In this document: positions 1 through 9,352 of the stretch, one piece after another
Layout: each line of letters opens with the position of its first letter
Position numbering within the stretch: the first letter of the stretch is position 1
Source: Thalassolituus sp. UBA1087
GTDB lineage: Bacteria; Pseudomonadota; Gammaproteobacteria; Pseudomonadales; Oceanobacteraceae
Direction of reading: 5' to 3'
Assembly: GCA_002314145.1 (NCBI GenBank)
Contig: DCCG01000046.1
Coordinates: forward strand, 68,694 to 132,693
Length of the DNA stretch: 64,000 bases
Translations under genes and position numbers: made by a program
Notes under the pieces: generated by a model
What the model was told of the DNA's origin: nothing
The model's input: only the letters and a program-made list of their open reading frames with translations
Databases searched by the model: none

Positions 1-773
1 TAAGTCACCGGGTCAGAATCGAGCAAACCATAGGTACGCTTATCCGGATCAAGCGTTGTTCCGGAAAAGTCCCGCGTAAGGATGGCAATTCTCAGGGCAA
101 CGACCTGGGAAAAATCCGTTGCTGCTGATGGCGTTTCGTAGTGCTCAACATCACCGGAATCGGAACCGATTCCTAATAATATCTGCATGCCTTCCACACC
201 GTTGGCGATGGACTGCGCCGTGCCCAGAACATTACCGTTATTGTCGTAGGTGACACACCAGAGCTGATTGTCATTGGTTACATCTGCATCAGCAGTATTC
301 GGACGAACCCAGTACACATCCGTTACCTCAATCTGGTCATCGATCAGAGCAGCCCCTACAGCCTCGCCTGTACAGGTCCGGCTATCTCTGGGACCTGGGT
401 CAAGTCCACCAAGCGTACGTTGTATCGCCAGTCTGTCGCCGCCGGTAACATTGTTATTCGCGTTGAATGTACAATGTCCACCAGCTGCTGGAGGAGCTGC
501 ATTGCTGGCGTCGCACAGCTCGGCTACAGCGGGGACATCATTTGCGCCCGAGAGGTAATCGTTGTTATAGCCACCAATGGCCACTTCCTCACTCATCCAG
601 GCCATCACCAGACGCCCGGTTTCCTGAGCCTGAGCCAGGCCTTCTGCAACCCCTGCACTGCGGGCACTGGTTACCATGATGTTCATAATAAAATAAGAAA
701 TAATGACACCAAGCGCAGCTGCAACCATCAGCTCGATTAATGTCATACCGGATTGATGGCGCTTAATATTCAT
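1..773 (-). CDS. pilW: PilW-like type IV minor pilin, C-terminus cut by window edge
   Basis: Minor pseudopilin of the type IV pilus, expected to sit in the inner membrane and join the tip/priming complex. Reading leftward from the ATG at 773 there are 257 open codons and no stop before the window edge. The N-terminus has a prepilin leader (MNIKRHQSG, cut before Met10), followed by MTLIELMVAA with the conserved Glu5 of the mature protein and a hydrophobic helix. The soluble part is Asn/Asp rich, as in the PilW family. The start overlaps the stop of pilV by ATGA, which indicates translational coupling. It is the last gene of the minor pilin operon visible here; its C-terminus and any following pilE lie outside the window. 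Confidence 0.88.
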   Translation of the reverse strand, partial: MNIKRHQSGMTLIELMVAAALGVIISYFIMNIMVTSARSAGVAEGLAQAQETGRLVMAWMSEEVAIGGYNNDYLSGANDVPAVAELCDASNAAPPAAGGHCTFNANNNVTGGDRLAIQRTLGGLDPGPRDSRTCTGEAVGAALIDDQIEVTDVYWVRPNTADADVTNDNQLWCVTYDNNGNVLGTAQSIANGVEGMQILLGIGSDSGDVEHYETPSAATDFSQVVALRIAILTRDFSGTTLDPDKRTYGLLDSDPVT

Positions 774-1336
774 AATTGCACCTGTCTGACGAGTGTGTCT
801 GTACGGTTTTCAGCATCTTCATCAATAATATAAAGTTTATCACCACTGGCGTTTGTACCGGATGTCCGTACGTCCCAGGTCATTGAAAGCGTTGCGCTGT
901 TTGTGGGAACGTCGACAGAGATATTAAGTACAGGGTTGCTGATAAATTCGGCAGCCTTTTCACGAACGTTGACGCCGTCAAGGGTATAATCTCTGGAGCA
1001 GGCAACATCCCAGAGGTCGAACTGAGCCATTTCCTGATTAGTGCAATCGTCCGGATCTTTGCCCCCGCCATCATAGTAAGCTGCACACATTCTGGGCGGG
1101 TTGGCACAATTGTAGTTACCGCCGGTATCGTAGAATGCTAAGCCATTGCTGTTGGCATTCATTCTGTCTGACAGATCTTTCAGCATCCATACCGCCTGAG
1201 ACCGGTTGCCGGAATCCTGGCTCGCCTGGTTCGCTTTTAGTTGCATCGCACTGATGCCCAGTAAGCCAATGGTGGTGATGGCGATTGTCACCAACACTTC
1301 AATCATGCTGAAACCTTTTACCTGGTTTATGGGCAT
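770..1336 (-). CDS. pilV: PilV type IV pilus minor pilin
   Basis: Minor pilin with leader MPINQVKG, then FSMIEVLVTIAITTIGLLG, containing the Gly-1/Phe+1 cleavage site and Glu5. This matches the PilV subfamily (IEVLV followed by GLLGISAMQLKA). The ATG at 1336 is chosen over longer in-frame starts because it has AGGAG just upstream and puts the prepilin leader at the N-terminus. The product is about 188 residues. It overlaps the end of the upstream fimT gene by 10 bases and the pilW start by 4, so the three genes form one coupled unit. It should be processed by the PilD peptidase encoded at 36392-37270. Confidence 0.88.
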   Translation of the reverse strand: MPINQVKGFSMIEVLVTIAITTIGLLGISAMQLKANQASQDSGNRSQAVWMLKDLSDRMNANSNGLAFYDTGGNYNCANPPRMCAAYYDGGGKDPDDCTNQEMAQFDLWDVACSRDYTLDGVNVREKAAEFISNPVLNISVDVPTNSATLSMTWDVRTSGTNASGDKLYIIDEDAENRTDTLVRQVQL

Positions 1337-1803
1337 TTGGTTTCTCCTGTGATCTGAATTTGGCCGATGCGGTTTACTGCCAGGGTTCTGACTCTTCTGC
1401 CTGTGCATCCCGGCACATTGATAACAATGCTGGCATCTGCATTTGTTCGCCCGTTGATATCAAATGTCAGTGGGCTTCCGGTATCAATGTCCGCACTGTT
1501 GACTGTACCGGCGGCTAAATTATGGCTCCGCTCTCTCAGGACCTGATTGCTTGCAACATTAATTACCTGCCAGCCGCTTTTCCATTGATCGAGTGGTTCA
1601 AAACTGATTTCAGCAGAGGTTGTTACCGCCTGGCTACGCGCATAGCGCAGATCGAGTTCAATTTCCTGGTATAGTCTGTCTGCGGTTCTGTTAGGCAAAA
1701 AGCCTGACAGCAGTGGCCCGGACACTGCTGCCGCTATTGCAATGATAATCAGAACAATCATCAGCTCTATAATGGTAAAGCCTCTATTGCTTTGGCTTTT
1801 CAT
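1327..1803 (-). CDS. fimT: GspH/FimT family pseudopilin
   Basis: Pseudopilin of 158 residues. The prepilin leader MKSQSNRG is followed by FTIIELMIVLIIIAIAAAV with Glu5. The rest carries GspH/FimT-domain features: LRYARSQAV near residue 55, a GW pair in the central strand, FDINGR, and a Cys pair near the C-terminus (PGC and the terminal TKCP). The start is 3 bases from the pilY1 stop, so it is co-transcribed with it. This is the second GspH/FimT-type gene of the locus. FimT versus FimU cannot be settled from sequence alone. Some FimT proteins bind DNA during natural transformation, but nothing here shows that directly. Confidence 0.8.
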   Translation of the reverse strand: MKSQSNRGFTIIELMIVLIIIAIAAAVSGPLLSGFLPNRTADRLYQEIELDLRYARSQAVTTSAEISFEPLDQWKSGWQVINVASNQVLRERSHNLAAGTVNSADIDTGSPLTFDINGRTNADASIVINVPGCTGRRVRTLAVNRIGQIQITGETKCP

Positions 1804-1806
1804 ACA

Positions 1807-4800
1807 CTACTCTTCCCGCCAATAGGTTTTTCGGAACATGGTAAAGTTACCTTCTGCCGGTAATATCTCAGTACCAATAGCAATAACGGGTTTAGATGAT
1901 GCGCCTGTTGTTGGGTTAGCAGGAGGGAATACCAGTACAGGTTTCGGAACAATACCGCCCTGATTAAGTTCGATCTGCTGTACATTACGCTCAGTCGTAT
2001 CCGGAGCCTCATAAGGATTGATCAGCAGAACACGTGCCTGACCCGCATCGGGTTCACAGCCTACTTCAATGGCGTTATTGCTCGGCCTGAACGTCGGGGC
2101 ATAGATAACATCATTAACTGTCAGGGTAGTACTGAGAATTTTTTCGCCCTGATCCTGCAATGTAATATAGAAGCCATTTCGTTTCTGTTGCAGCGATGCC
2201 GAGTCAAAGGAATCATGATTTGCTAAGTCAGATATATCCACAGATTGGTAGCCATTTGTGGGAGCTTTGTTGATATCAAAATCATTAATAACAAATAAAT
2301 GATCAGTAGTTTCTGTTGACAGTGGTCCCGCACGATACCCTGAACCAATAGCTATCTGATAGCGGGCAAGTTTTTTGAAGATATGTTTATCTGGATCATC
2401 AGGGTTAGGAAATTCAAACTGACCGTAATTGGTATAAATGACATCCGGTTGTGTATAGAAACGTGTATTTCCGGCAACCGTACCATCATTAAAGTCAGCG
2501 ATGACACCGCCTTCTGCAAAATTACTGTGACCAGAGTTTCCTTCCTTAATATCAAACCGCCAGATGCGACCGCCAACATCGGCTCCATAAATCAGGTCCA
2601 CTGTGCCGTCACCATTGTTATCCACCAGAGACAGGTCTCCGGCAAAACTGGATGTCATATCGGAAGAATACAGACCATGTTGGCTGCTGTAATTACCATT
2701 GGCCTTCCATAAAAGATCGAAAATATTTCCGCTGCCTTCATTATTGGCTTTCACCATATAAATGGCATTACCCACATCATGGGTAATCCGGGTGGTTGCG
2801 TTATCTTCATCGGTATCATAACCCCCACCAAAAAAGAACACCTCGGTTTCCTGACCTTTCCACATAACGGTTGCTGGCAGCATACGTGACCAGGTCTGTC
2901 CCAGCTCTTCAAACCCCGGATCCCCACTGGTAATCTGGGCTTCAAACCTTGGGTTATCAGCTTCGGATATATCCAAAGCATAATAGCTGTGGCCGCCACG
3001 GCGCATACCCGCTGCCAGAAATATAGTATCGTCTGCATCAACAACACCATCCCGGTTTTTATCGTCATGGTGGGTGCTCAAAGGACCGTCTATACCGTAG
3101 GCTTTCAGAAGATTACCTTCTTCGCGTTGATAGACTGCCAGATTGGGCAGTAGCTCTTTAGGCATAAAAGCCCAGAGTTCACCCGGATCATTCAAATCCG
3201 TTTTAAAAGCATGGATGTAACCAACATTCGTTCCGGTATACAGTAAGTCAGAAATATTACCACTGGTATTCCGGTAAGATACCAGCATCGGGTTGCCATG
3301 CAGTGGATCTGCTAACGTGTGGCGGGCAGCGCCGGTTGTCGGATCAATGCCTCGTCCCCATTGCAGAATAGATTTACGGTTTTCTGACGTCAGATTTGTG
3401 CCGTTAGGAAGATTGTCATCCAGCATCGCGGTTGTTATACCTGAGGTATCTTCATGAATCCGGTTTTCATTCTGCCTGATTGCGCCAAAACCTTTAAGGT
3501 TGGTGTACACGGCCCGGTTAGCTGTGAGCTTGTGTGCGATACCTCCTGCAGGAACATCGGCGCCATCGGGAGAGCCTGATGTCCAGAAACTTTTGGCTGA
3601 ATCTTTAAAGTATCCGGTAGCAGGGTCAATTGCTGCCACTGAATCCTGGTCCTGGATAATACCGTCATGGTTCATTTTATAGCGCTTGATATTTCCTGAC
3701 CAGCCAGGCATTTCTGATGGTTTGAATACCGAATAGTACAGCTCTTCCCTATGTTCCAGACTGTTGAAAGCGTTAACCGCAACCACTGGCGCCGCAAAGT
3801 TACCGGCTGTGTTGGCAATACCGCCGAATACTTTAAGTAATGCAGCCGTCAAGCCTGTTTCATTATCGGCTTTATAAAAATGTTTGGATGTACCATCACC
3901 ATTCAGGTGTTCCTGGTTTAATGGATGGCCATATTTAGCAATATTATTCAGGTATTCTTCACCGTCGTCGCCGACACCTGAAAAACCGCCCACTGTGTGT
4001 ACGTAAATTGGCTGGTTAACTTCGGAAGCATTAACGTCAACGGATCCCGTAATATCCTCATCGTTGAAATGATCAGTATTCTGAAGAAAATAAGCGAGCT
4101 CATCGGTACAGCCACCATTGCCGTTACAGTGCCGGCTGAGATCATTGGGGAGATCGGGGTATTTGGAATAATCCATTTTATCATTCACAAACCCATTAAC
4201 CTGATTGTCAGATGAGGGCAATCCATCGGTAAACAGGACGATATGATTTTTCTGACAGGTTGCTTCTACCGGCGATTTATATTTTCCGCCACTCATACTG
4301 TCAGCCGCACTTCCCAGGCGACTAACAAAACGCCTCTGATAATTCAGACTACCATAGTAATTGAAATAAGTACTCATAGCTTCCAGGTTGCCATGGTAAC
4401 TTGTTCTTACTTCACCAAATCTTGGGCTTTGACCTGTTATATACAGATATGCCTCATAGATACTTTCTGTAATCGGTGTTCCGCCCCCAATATTATCCAG
4501 GCTCATGGAATTAATACTGTCGATGAGCTTATTTTTGTCCGCTTCAGAATCCGTTGCAATGAAGGGTTGCAGAACATAAGCACCATCATAACGGTCCCAG
4601 GTCTCATCAAATCTCATAATGGAGATATTGATAGGCAGGGAAGGATCCAGTTGTGAGATAGCGTTGACCGCTGATTTCTGGACAATCTCCAGCCGGCTGT
4701 CTTCGTAATTCTCAGGCTCTGAGCTGTTGTCAGCTTCATATGCCATTGACCCTGACGTATCAATCAGAAAAACCACGTTAGGGTTTATCCGGTTTTTAGT

Positions 4801-4887
4801 ATTGCGATAAATTTCAGTGTCATCCGCATAAACAAAGCGGCTGCTGAAAAGCCCGAATGCAATGATGGTTAACCAGTAAAGTTTCAT
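1807..4887 (-). CDS. pilY1: PilY1-like type IV pilus tip adhesin
   Basis: Large secreted pilus-tip protein (1026 residues) that in other bacteria promotes pilus assembly, adhesion and surface sensing. A signal peptide ends around Ala21. A von Willebrand A domain follows with the MIDAS motif DTSGS at residues 43-47. The C-terminal half is the PilY1 beta-propeller domain, with Asp-rich loops that look like calcium sites: DKNRDG near residue 610 and DNNGDG at 756-761. It is slightly shorter than the roughly 1160-residue Pseudomonas protein. The gene lies between pilX and fimT, whereas in Pseudomonas it follows pilX at the distal end of the cluster. AGGTG lies upstream of the ATG. Confidence 0.92.
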   Translation of the reverse strand: MKLYWLTIIAFGLFSSRFVYADDTEIYRNTKNRINPNVVFLIDTSGSMAYEADNSSEPENYEDSRLEIVQKSAVNAISQLDPSLPINISIMRFDETWDRYDGAYVLQPFIATDSEADKNKLIDSINSMSLDNIGGGTPITESIYEAYLYITGQSPRFGEVRTSYHGNLEAMSTYFNYYGSLNYQRRFVSRLGSAADSMSGGKYKSPVEATCQKNHIVLFTDGLPSSDNQVNGFVNDKMDYSKYPDLPNDLSRHCNGNGGCTDELAYFLQNTDHFNDEDITGSVDVNASEVNQPIYVHTVGGFSGVGDDGEEYLNNIAKYGHPLNQEHLNGDGTSKHFYKADNETGLTAALLKVFGGIANTAGNFAAPVVAVNAFNSLEHREELYYSVFKPSEMPGWSGNIKRYKMNHDGIIQDQDSVAAIDPATGYFKDSAKSFWTSGSPDGADVPAGGIAHKLTANRAVYTNLKGFGAIRQNENRIHEDTSGITTAMLDDNLPNGTNLTSENRKSILQWGRGIDPTTGAARHTLADPLHGNPMLVSYRNTSGNISDLLYTGTNVGYIHAFKTDLNDPGELWAFMPKELLPNLAVYQREEGNLLKAYGIDGPLSTHHDDKNRDGVVDADDTIFLAAGMRRGGHSYYALDISEADNPRFEAQITSGDPGFEELGQTWSRMLPATVMWKGQETEVFFFGGGYDTDEDNATTRITHDVGNAIYMVKANNEGSGNIFDLLWKANGNYSSQHGLYSSDMTSSFAGDLSLVDNNGDGTVDLIYGADVGGRIWRFDIKEGNSGHSNFAEGGVIADFNDGTVAGNTRFYTQPDVIYTNYGQFEFPNPDDPDKHIFKKLARYQIAIGSGYRAGPLSTETTDHLFVINDFDINKAPTNGYQSVDISDLANHDSFDSASLQQKRNGFYITLQDQGEKILSTTLTVNDVIYAPTFRPSNNAIEVGCEPDAGQARVLLINPYEAPDTTERNVQQIELNQGGIVPKPVLVFPPANPTTGASSKPVIAIGTEILPAEGNFTMFRKTYWREE

Positions 4888-4945
4888 AGGACACCTGCCG
4901 GATTTGTTGTTGAACCTGTTACGGAATATGTTAGATAAAAACTCA

Positions 4946-5515
4946 TCAGGCTCCCCCCGGTACCAAACGCAGAATACCGATCTGCTGAGTTACAGAAATT
5001 GTGTTGTTTTTACTCTGAGCACTGGTGGTAATCGCCGCTGGTATCGCGTCACAGGCGCTTCCACAGCCCGGCGCTGACTTCAGGTAATAGCTGGTTCCGG
5101 ACGGTACGGGGAGCGCCTTGAACGATGTTGTCAGGCCGGAAGAGGGGATGATTTTCGATGAGAATGACGGCTGAGTCAGCTGAGTGCCGAATTCCTGGAA
5201 AGGATTGAACGAAGGAATATTTGTTTGTTCTTCATTGATCTGATCGTTATCCAGTGCGTCCCTGTAGATAGATTTAGCCTGGTTGAGCATGCCGTTTTGC
5301 AGGGCAGTATTGTCACGCATCCGCTCAAATACATAATTCAGTGTACCGCGGGCGGCATTGGATACTTCATGCTGATGCTGCAGGTTACTGATCATGCGGA
5401 TCTGGGTTGAAGACCGCTGCATGGCCACCAGAGCGACCAGTGTGATTGCAGTCAGTACAACCAGGCTGATAACCAGCGCTGAGCCATGTTGACCTTTGTT
5501 TCCCCGTGCTGTCAT
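4946..5515 (-). CDS. pilX: PilX-like type IV pilus minor pilin
   Basis: Protein of 189 residues with a short basic N-terminus, then GSALVISLVVLTAITLVAL, the PilX_N hydrophobic helix. As is usual for PilX, the Glu5 of other pilins is absent. AMQRSSTQIRMISNL and the E/R-rich helix that follow are typical of the family. PilX is a component of the minor pilin tip complex and usually pairs with PilY1, whose gene begins 58 bases downstream on the same strand. A 142-base gap separates it from the GspH/FimT gene upstream, so it may have its own promoter. Confidence 0.85.
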   Translation of the reverse strand: MTARGNKGQHGSALVISLVVLTAITLVALVAMQRSSTQIRMISNLQHQHEVSNAARGTLNYVFERMRDNTALQNGMLNQAKSIYRDALDNDQINEEQTNIPSFNPFQEFGTQLTQPSFSSKIIPSSGLTTSFKALPVPSGTSYYLKSAPGCGSACDAIPAAITTSAQSKNNTISVTQQIGILRLVPGGA

Positions 5516-5657
5516 ATCAACCCCTGTTATCTGGTTTCTCCAGCTATTACTTTAATTATTATTGCGCAGACAGAAAGGGGATCAGGATAAACGGTAGCGT
5601 TGATTGGACCGCTGGCAAACAGCGGTGTAAAAGTGTGCTGGTCTTCACACAGTCTGC

Positions 5658-6218
5658 TTACCGGCAGGGGATATTACGCCGGCTGGCGGTTTCAAAGATA
5701 CCGTCCCCGTCGGAGTCCGTACCCGGCCTTATGCGTCCCAGTCTGGATATTACAAGAGAATCCGAGCGCACATCATCGGTGCTGTCGCCGTAGCGCAGGC
5801 AGTAGCCAAAGGAACCGGTATTGATGCCGGAAAAGCCGGTGGGGGAGAAGCTGATCACCCGCCCGGTGTAGGAGCGTGTCGCCTCAGTGCGGGCCTGGCG
5901 ATAACGTCTTATGAGGATTTCGCCGGTATCCAGCTGTCTGTTATTGTTATTATCAGTAAACATGGAAAGCTCGGCATTCCAGTCGTTATCGCAGGCATTA
6001 CCTGATAGCGGACAGAGAGTGACCTGTTGGCTCTGATGCACTGCCTGCTCTCTGGCAGAGGCGATGGCCTGTTTCAGCTCAGCGATGTCCTGACGTGCGA
6101 TCAGACTGTTCAGCGTCTGATTGAGGAAGGGGACAGCATAGGTCAGTGTCAGTCCTATTACTGTTAATGTTGTTAGTAGTTCGATGATAGTAAAGCCTTC
6201 CATGGCCCGGTAACGCAT
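5658..6218 (-). CDS. GspH/FimT-type pseudopilin (FimT/FimU-like), first gene of the cluster
   Basis: Pseudopilin of 186 residues. The leader MRYRAMEG precedes FTIIELLTTLTVIGLTL with Glu5. Downstream features are GspH-like: ELKQAIASAREQAV, a Cys pair in CPLSGNAC, an Asn/Asp-rich loop, and the C-terminal ISRLGRIR. A very strong AGGAGG lies 8 bases before the ATG. It sits directly downstream of pilR and heads the minor pilin cluster, the place of fimT/fimU in Pseudomonas. Sequence alone does not separate FimT from FimU. Confidence 0.8.
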   Translation of the reverse strand: MRYRAMEGFTIIELLTTLTVIGLTLTYAVPFLNQTLNSLIARQDIAELKQAIASAREQAVHQSQQVTLCPLSGNACDNDWNAELSMFTDNNNNRQLDTGEILIRRYRQARTEATRSYTGRVISFSPTGFSGINTGSFGYCLRYGDSTDDVRSDSLVISRLGRIRPGTDSDGDGIFETASRRNIPCR

Positions 6219-6314
6219 AACGACCTCCTGTCGTACGTGAGTTACCGGACTATTTTAATGCTGCGGTGGCAAAAATCTCTCGGAATTGTGCCTTAAATTT
6301 CTCAATACCGATAT

Positions 6315-7667
6315 TCAGTCAATCCCCAGCTTTTTACAGCGATAGCGCAGTGCCCGGAAACTGATGCCCAGCTTTTCCGCCGCCGCTGTTTTATTCCAGC
6401 GGGTGGCTTCCAGTGCCTGTGTGATGGCTGTACGTTCGATGTTTTCCAGATAGGCTTCCAGATTGTTGGTCTCAATACGCAGGTCGGCTGTTTCTTTGGG
6501 CACCGGGCTGGGATCGCCACCTGGCTTGAGGTGCAGATCGGAGAGGGTGATGCTGTCGCCTTCCGCCAGCGTGACCGCCCGCTGCAGTATATTCTCCAGT
6601 TCGCGTACATTGCCGGGAAAGGAATAATCGAGCAACGCCTGATAGGCATCCGGGTCGAGGGTAATTTCCGGCATATCCCACTCCTGCGAATACTTACGGA
6701 TAAAATGCCGTATCAGCATGGGGATGTCCTCTTTACGATCGGCCAGCCGGGGAACATCTATCTGAATCACATTGAGGCGGAAGTACAGGTCCTGACGGAA
6801 CGCTTCTTTTTGCACCATATCGCTGAGGTCTTTATGGCTGGCACACAGAATACGGACATTAACCGGGGTTTCCTGCTCAGCACCAACCGCTCTTATGGAT
6901 TGTTCCTGAATGGCGCGTAACAGTTTGGCCTGCATTTCCAGCGGTAATTCAGCCACTTCATCGAGAAACAGGGTGCCGCCGTTGGCCGCGCGGAAAAAAC
7001 CGGCTTTATCCGAATGTGCGCCGGTAAAGCTGCCTTTGTTATGACCAAAGAACTCACTTTCCATCAGGTCGCGCGGAATTGCACCACAGTTAACGGCAAT
7101 AAAAGGTTGCTCCATGCGCGCACTCTGGTGATGAATCAGGCGTGCGACCAGTTCTTTACCGGTACCGGACTCGCCCTGAATAAACACAGGTGCCTGAGTG
7201 CGGGCGACTTTATAGATTTTCTGCTTCAGCAGATGCATGCCGCCGGAATCCCCCAGCAGTCCATCGGCGGAAGGGATGTTTTCAATATTCGCGGGGACTT
7301 TGGTCAGACGCAGTGCGGCTTTCACCAGCTCGCGCAAACGCTCGGTGTCCAGCGGTTTGGCCACCACGTCAAATGCCCCGGCTTTTAAGGCGTTGACGGC
7401 AAGTTCCATATTGCCATAGGCAGTAATCATGGCCACTGGCATATCCGGGTGCTGTGCATTACACAGACCAATCAGGTCGAGACCATTACCATCCGGTAAT
7501 TTCATATCGGTAATGCAGAAATGGTAGGGGCGTTCTTTCAGCAGAGCCAGGGCTTCACTGACATTGGCGGCCTGGTAGCAATCGAGTTCCATGCGCTGCA
7601 GCGTCATGGAAATCAGGGTGCGGATGTCCGGTTCGTCGTCAATAATCAGCGCGGCATACTTGCTCAT
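6315..7667 (-). CDS. pilR: PilR sigma-54-dependent response regulator
   Basis: NtrC-family activator of 450 residues that, when phosphorylated by PilS, drives sigma-54 transcription of pilA. The receiver domain has Asp10/Asp11, phospho-acceptor Asp54 (CITDMKLPDG) and Lys104. The AAA+ domain has Walker A GESGTGKE at 165-172, the sigma-54 contact loop GSFTGA at 212-217 and Walker B GTLFLDE at 231-237. A Fis-type helix-turn-helix ends the protein (RWNKTAAAEKLGISFRALRY). It lies 17 bases downstream of pilS. A fitting target promoter is visible upstream of pilA at 41053-41068. Confidence 0.95.
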   Translation of the reverse strand: MSKYAALIIDDEPDIRTLISMTLQRMELDCYQAANVSEALALLKERPYHFCITDMKLPDGNGLDLIGLCNAQHPDMPVAMITAYGNMELAVNALKAGAFDVVAKPLDTERLRELVKAALRLTKVPANIENIPSADGLLGDSGGMHLLKQKIYKVARTQAPVFIQGESGTGKELVARLIHHQSARMEQPFIAVNCGAIPRDLMESEFFGHNKGSFTGAHSDKAGFFRAANGGTLFLDEVAELPLEMQAKLLRAIQEQSIRAVGAEQETPVNVRILCASHKDLSDMVQKEAFRQDLYFRLNVIQIDVPRLADRKEDIPMLIRHFIRKYSQEWDMPEITLDPDAYQALLDYSFPGNVRELENILQRAVTLAEGDSITLSDLHLKPGGDPSPVPKETADLRIETNNLEAYLENIERTAITQALEATRWNKTAAAEKLGISFRALRYRCKKLGID

Positions 7668-7684
7668 ACAGGCCTGTCCATCAG

Positions 7685-9211
7685 TTATGCGGATTTCATA
7701 ATAATACGGAAGCAGGTTCCGTTTGGAATGGGATGATACTGAATTCTTGCATGATTGGCTTCACACAGTTCACGGCAAAGGAAGAGTCCCAGACCCGTTC
7801 CGTTGTGTTCGGTGGTATAAAAAGGTTCGAACAGATGCGGCCTTTGTTCGACAGCCACACCGTTGCCGTTATCAATAATGTCGAGATAGATACTGTTGAC
7901 GTCCGATATTGTGGCAATGATGGCAAGCCTTGCACGGTCTTCAGAGGCCTTGATGGCATAGCGCAGACCATTGGTACATAAATTATGCAGAATCTGCTGC
8001 AGTTGTCCCGGGTCAAAGCGTACCTGAATATCATCCGGGCAGAGAATACTGAGCTTATAGTTTTCTCCCTGAGTGGCATTGCGCAGCTGTTTGGCAAAAT
8101 GCTGCAGCCAGGGCGCCAGCCGCAGCGTTTCCAGTGCAGACTGGCTGCGACGGGATAAAGACAGAACATCTTCAATGGTGCGGTTTATGCGCATACATTG
8201 CTGTTCGATAATCTGGGTCAGTTGTTTTTCCGGCTCTTTCAACTCAGGTGTTTCGGATAACAGTTGTGAGGCCTGACGCAGGGCACTGAGCGGGTTACGT
8301 ATTTCATGGGCAATGGAGGCGGTAAGGCGTCCCAGAGAGGCGAGTTTTACGTGCTGGGCTTCCTGCGAAATAATTTCGGTGTTTTCGACATAAATCAGGT
8401 AATCGCCGGGCTCTGAATCGTTCAGAGGCACCCGTTTGAGGAGTAATTTATCACTGCCGCTTTCAATCACGGTATTGCCACCGGCATCGTTTAATAACCC
8501 TGGCAGGTTCTCCCCTTCAATCAGGTCAAACCATTCCATGGCTTTGTTGTTGAAAAAAAGAATCTCATCGTTTTTATCGCAGGCGATAATCCCGTTGGGC
8601 AGGCTGAGCAGCGCCTGGCGACTGAAATGCTGCAGGCGACGCAGCCGGGTTGCCTGGTCGGTGGCCAGAGACAATGCACTTTTCAGGCGGCGCGAGAGCG
8701 TCTGGGTAATACCGGCGATAACAAAACACAGCAGGCCGTATAAACCGCTGTTGATCAGATCATATGTCAGTTCACCCTCTGCCCAGTAATTCTGTGTATA
8801 AAAGACGGACAGCGTGGTCCAGGCCGCGACCCCAAAGCCCAGTACGCCGGGCGCGAGCAGATTGGAAACCGCGACCGGGATAAGAATCAGGCTGGAAAAA
8901 CCACTTTCCAGGCCACCGGATGCATACATCAGGGCTGACAGTATGGCGATTTCCAGAAATACATAACTGATGGCGACCTGTGGGTCCGGCTGGCGGTTTG
9001 CCACGGCGGCAAACACGGCCGCGACGATGACATAAATGGTTGCGCCGGTCAGAAAAACACTGGGGTTACTGCCGCCGACAATGGAGTTTTGCTTATCCAG
9101 TGTGTTGCCGATGAGCAGCAGCAAAGCCAGGAACAGTGAGTAGTAACTATACAGGCGCAGCAGCCGGTTTCCGTGGACGACCAGGTCGGTGGGTTTTAAG
9201 CGGATGGCCAA
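7685..9211 (-). CDS. pilS: PilS sensor histidine kinase
   Basis: Membrane histidine kinase that controls PilR. The N-terminal third has several hydrophobic segments, consistent with the six-helix PilS sensor. It is followed by a PAS-like segment (GIIACDKNDEILFFNNKA), a HisKA H-box (IAHEIRNPLSALRQ), an N-box (ILHNLCTNGLRYAI), DNGNG, and the G2 box GTGLGLFLCREL. I place the start at TTG 9211, preceded by AGGAG at a normal distance; a longer in-frame TTG at 9277 has no ribosome binding site. The product is 508 residues. In Pseudomonas, PilS senses PilA in the membrane. Confidence 0.93.
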   Translation of the reverse strand: MAIRLKPTDLVVHGNRLLRLYSYYSLFLALLLLIGNTLDKQNSIVGGSNPSVFLTGATIYVIVAAVFAAVANRQPDPQVAISYVFLEIAILSALMYASGGLESGFSSLILIPVAVSNLLAPGVLGFGVAAWTTLSVFYTQNYWAEGELTYDLINSGLYGLLCFVIAGITQTLSRRLKSALSLATDQATRLRRLQHFSRQALLSLPNGIIACDKNDEILFFNNKAMEWFDLIEGENLPGLLNDAGGNTVIESGSDKLLLKRVPLNDSEPGDYLIYVENTEIISQEAQHVKLASLGRLTASIAHEIRNPLSALRQASQLLSETPELKEPEKQLTQIIEQQCMRINRTIEDVLSLSRRSQSALETLRLAPWLQHFAKQLRNATQGENYKLSILCPDDIQVRFDPGQLQQILHNLCTNGLRYAIKASEDRARLAIIATISDVNSIYLDIIDNGNGVAVEQRPHLFEPFYTTEHNGTGLGLFLCRELCEANHARIQYHPIPNGTCFRIIMKSA

Positions 9212-9352
9212 TAGAGACTCCTGACTTGCCGGACATGAATGGACAAAGATTGCGCCCGACGGGGATTTTCCCGACAATACAGCGCAACTATATCATGCTG
9301 CTGGTGTCGCGCCAGATATCAGTCCACTCCAGATTCACGGTAACTTATCGTC

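Noticed and set aside
5608..5626. Stem ACCGCTG/CAGCGGT between the FimT-like gene and pilX as a terminator
   Set aside because: No T-tract follows on the minus strand, and the genes on both sides belong to one functional cluster.
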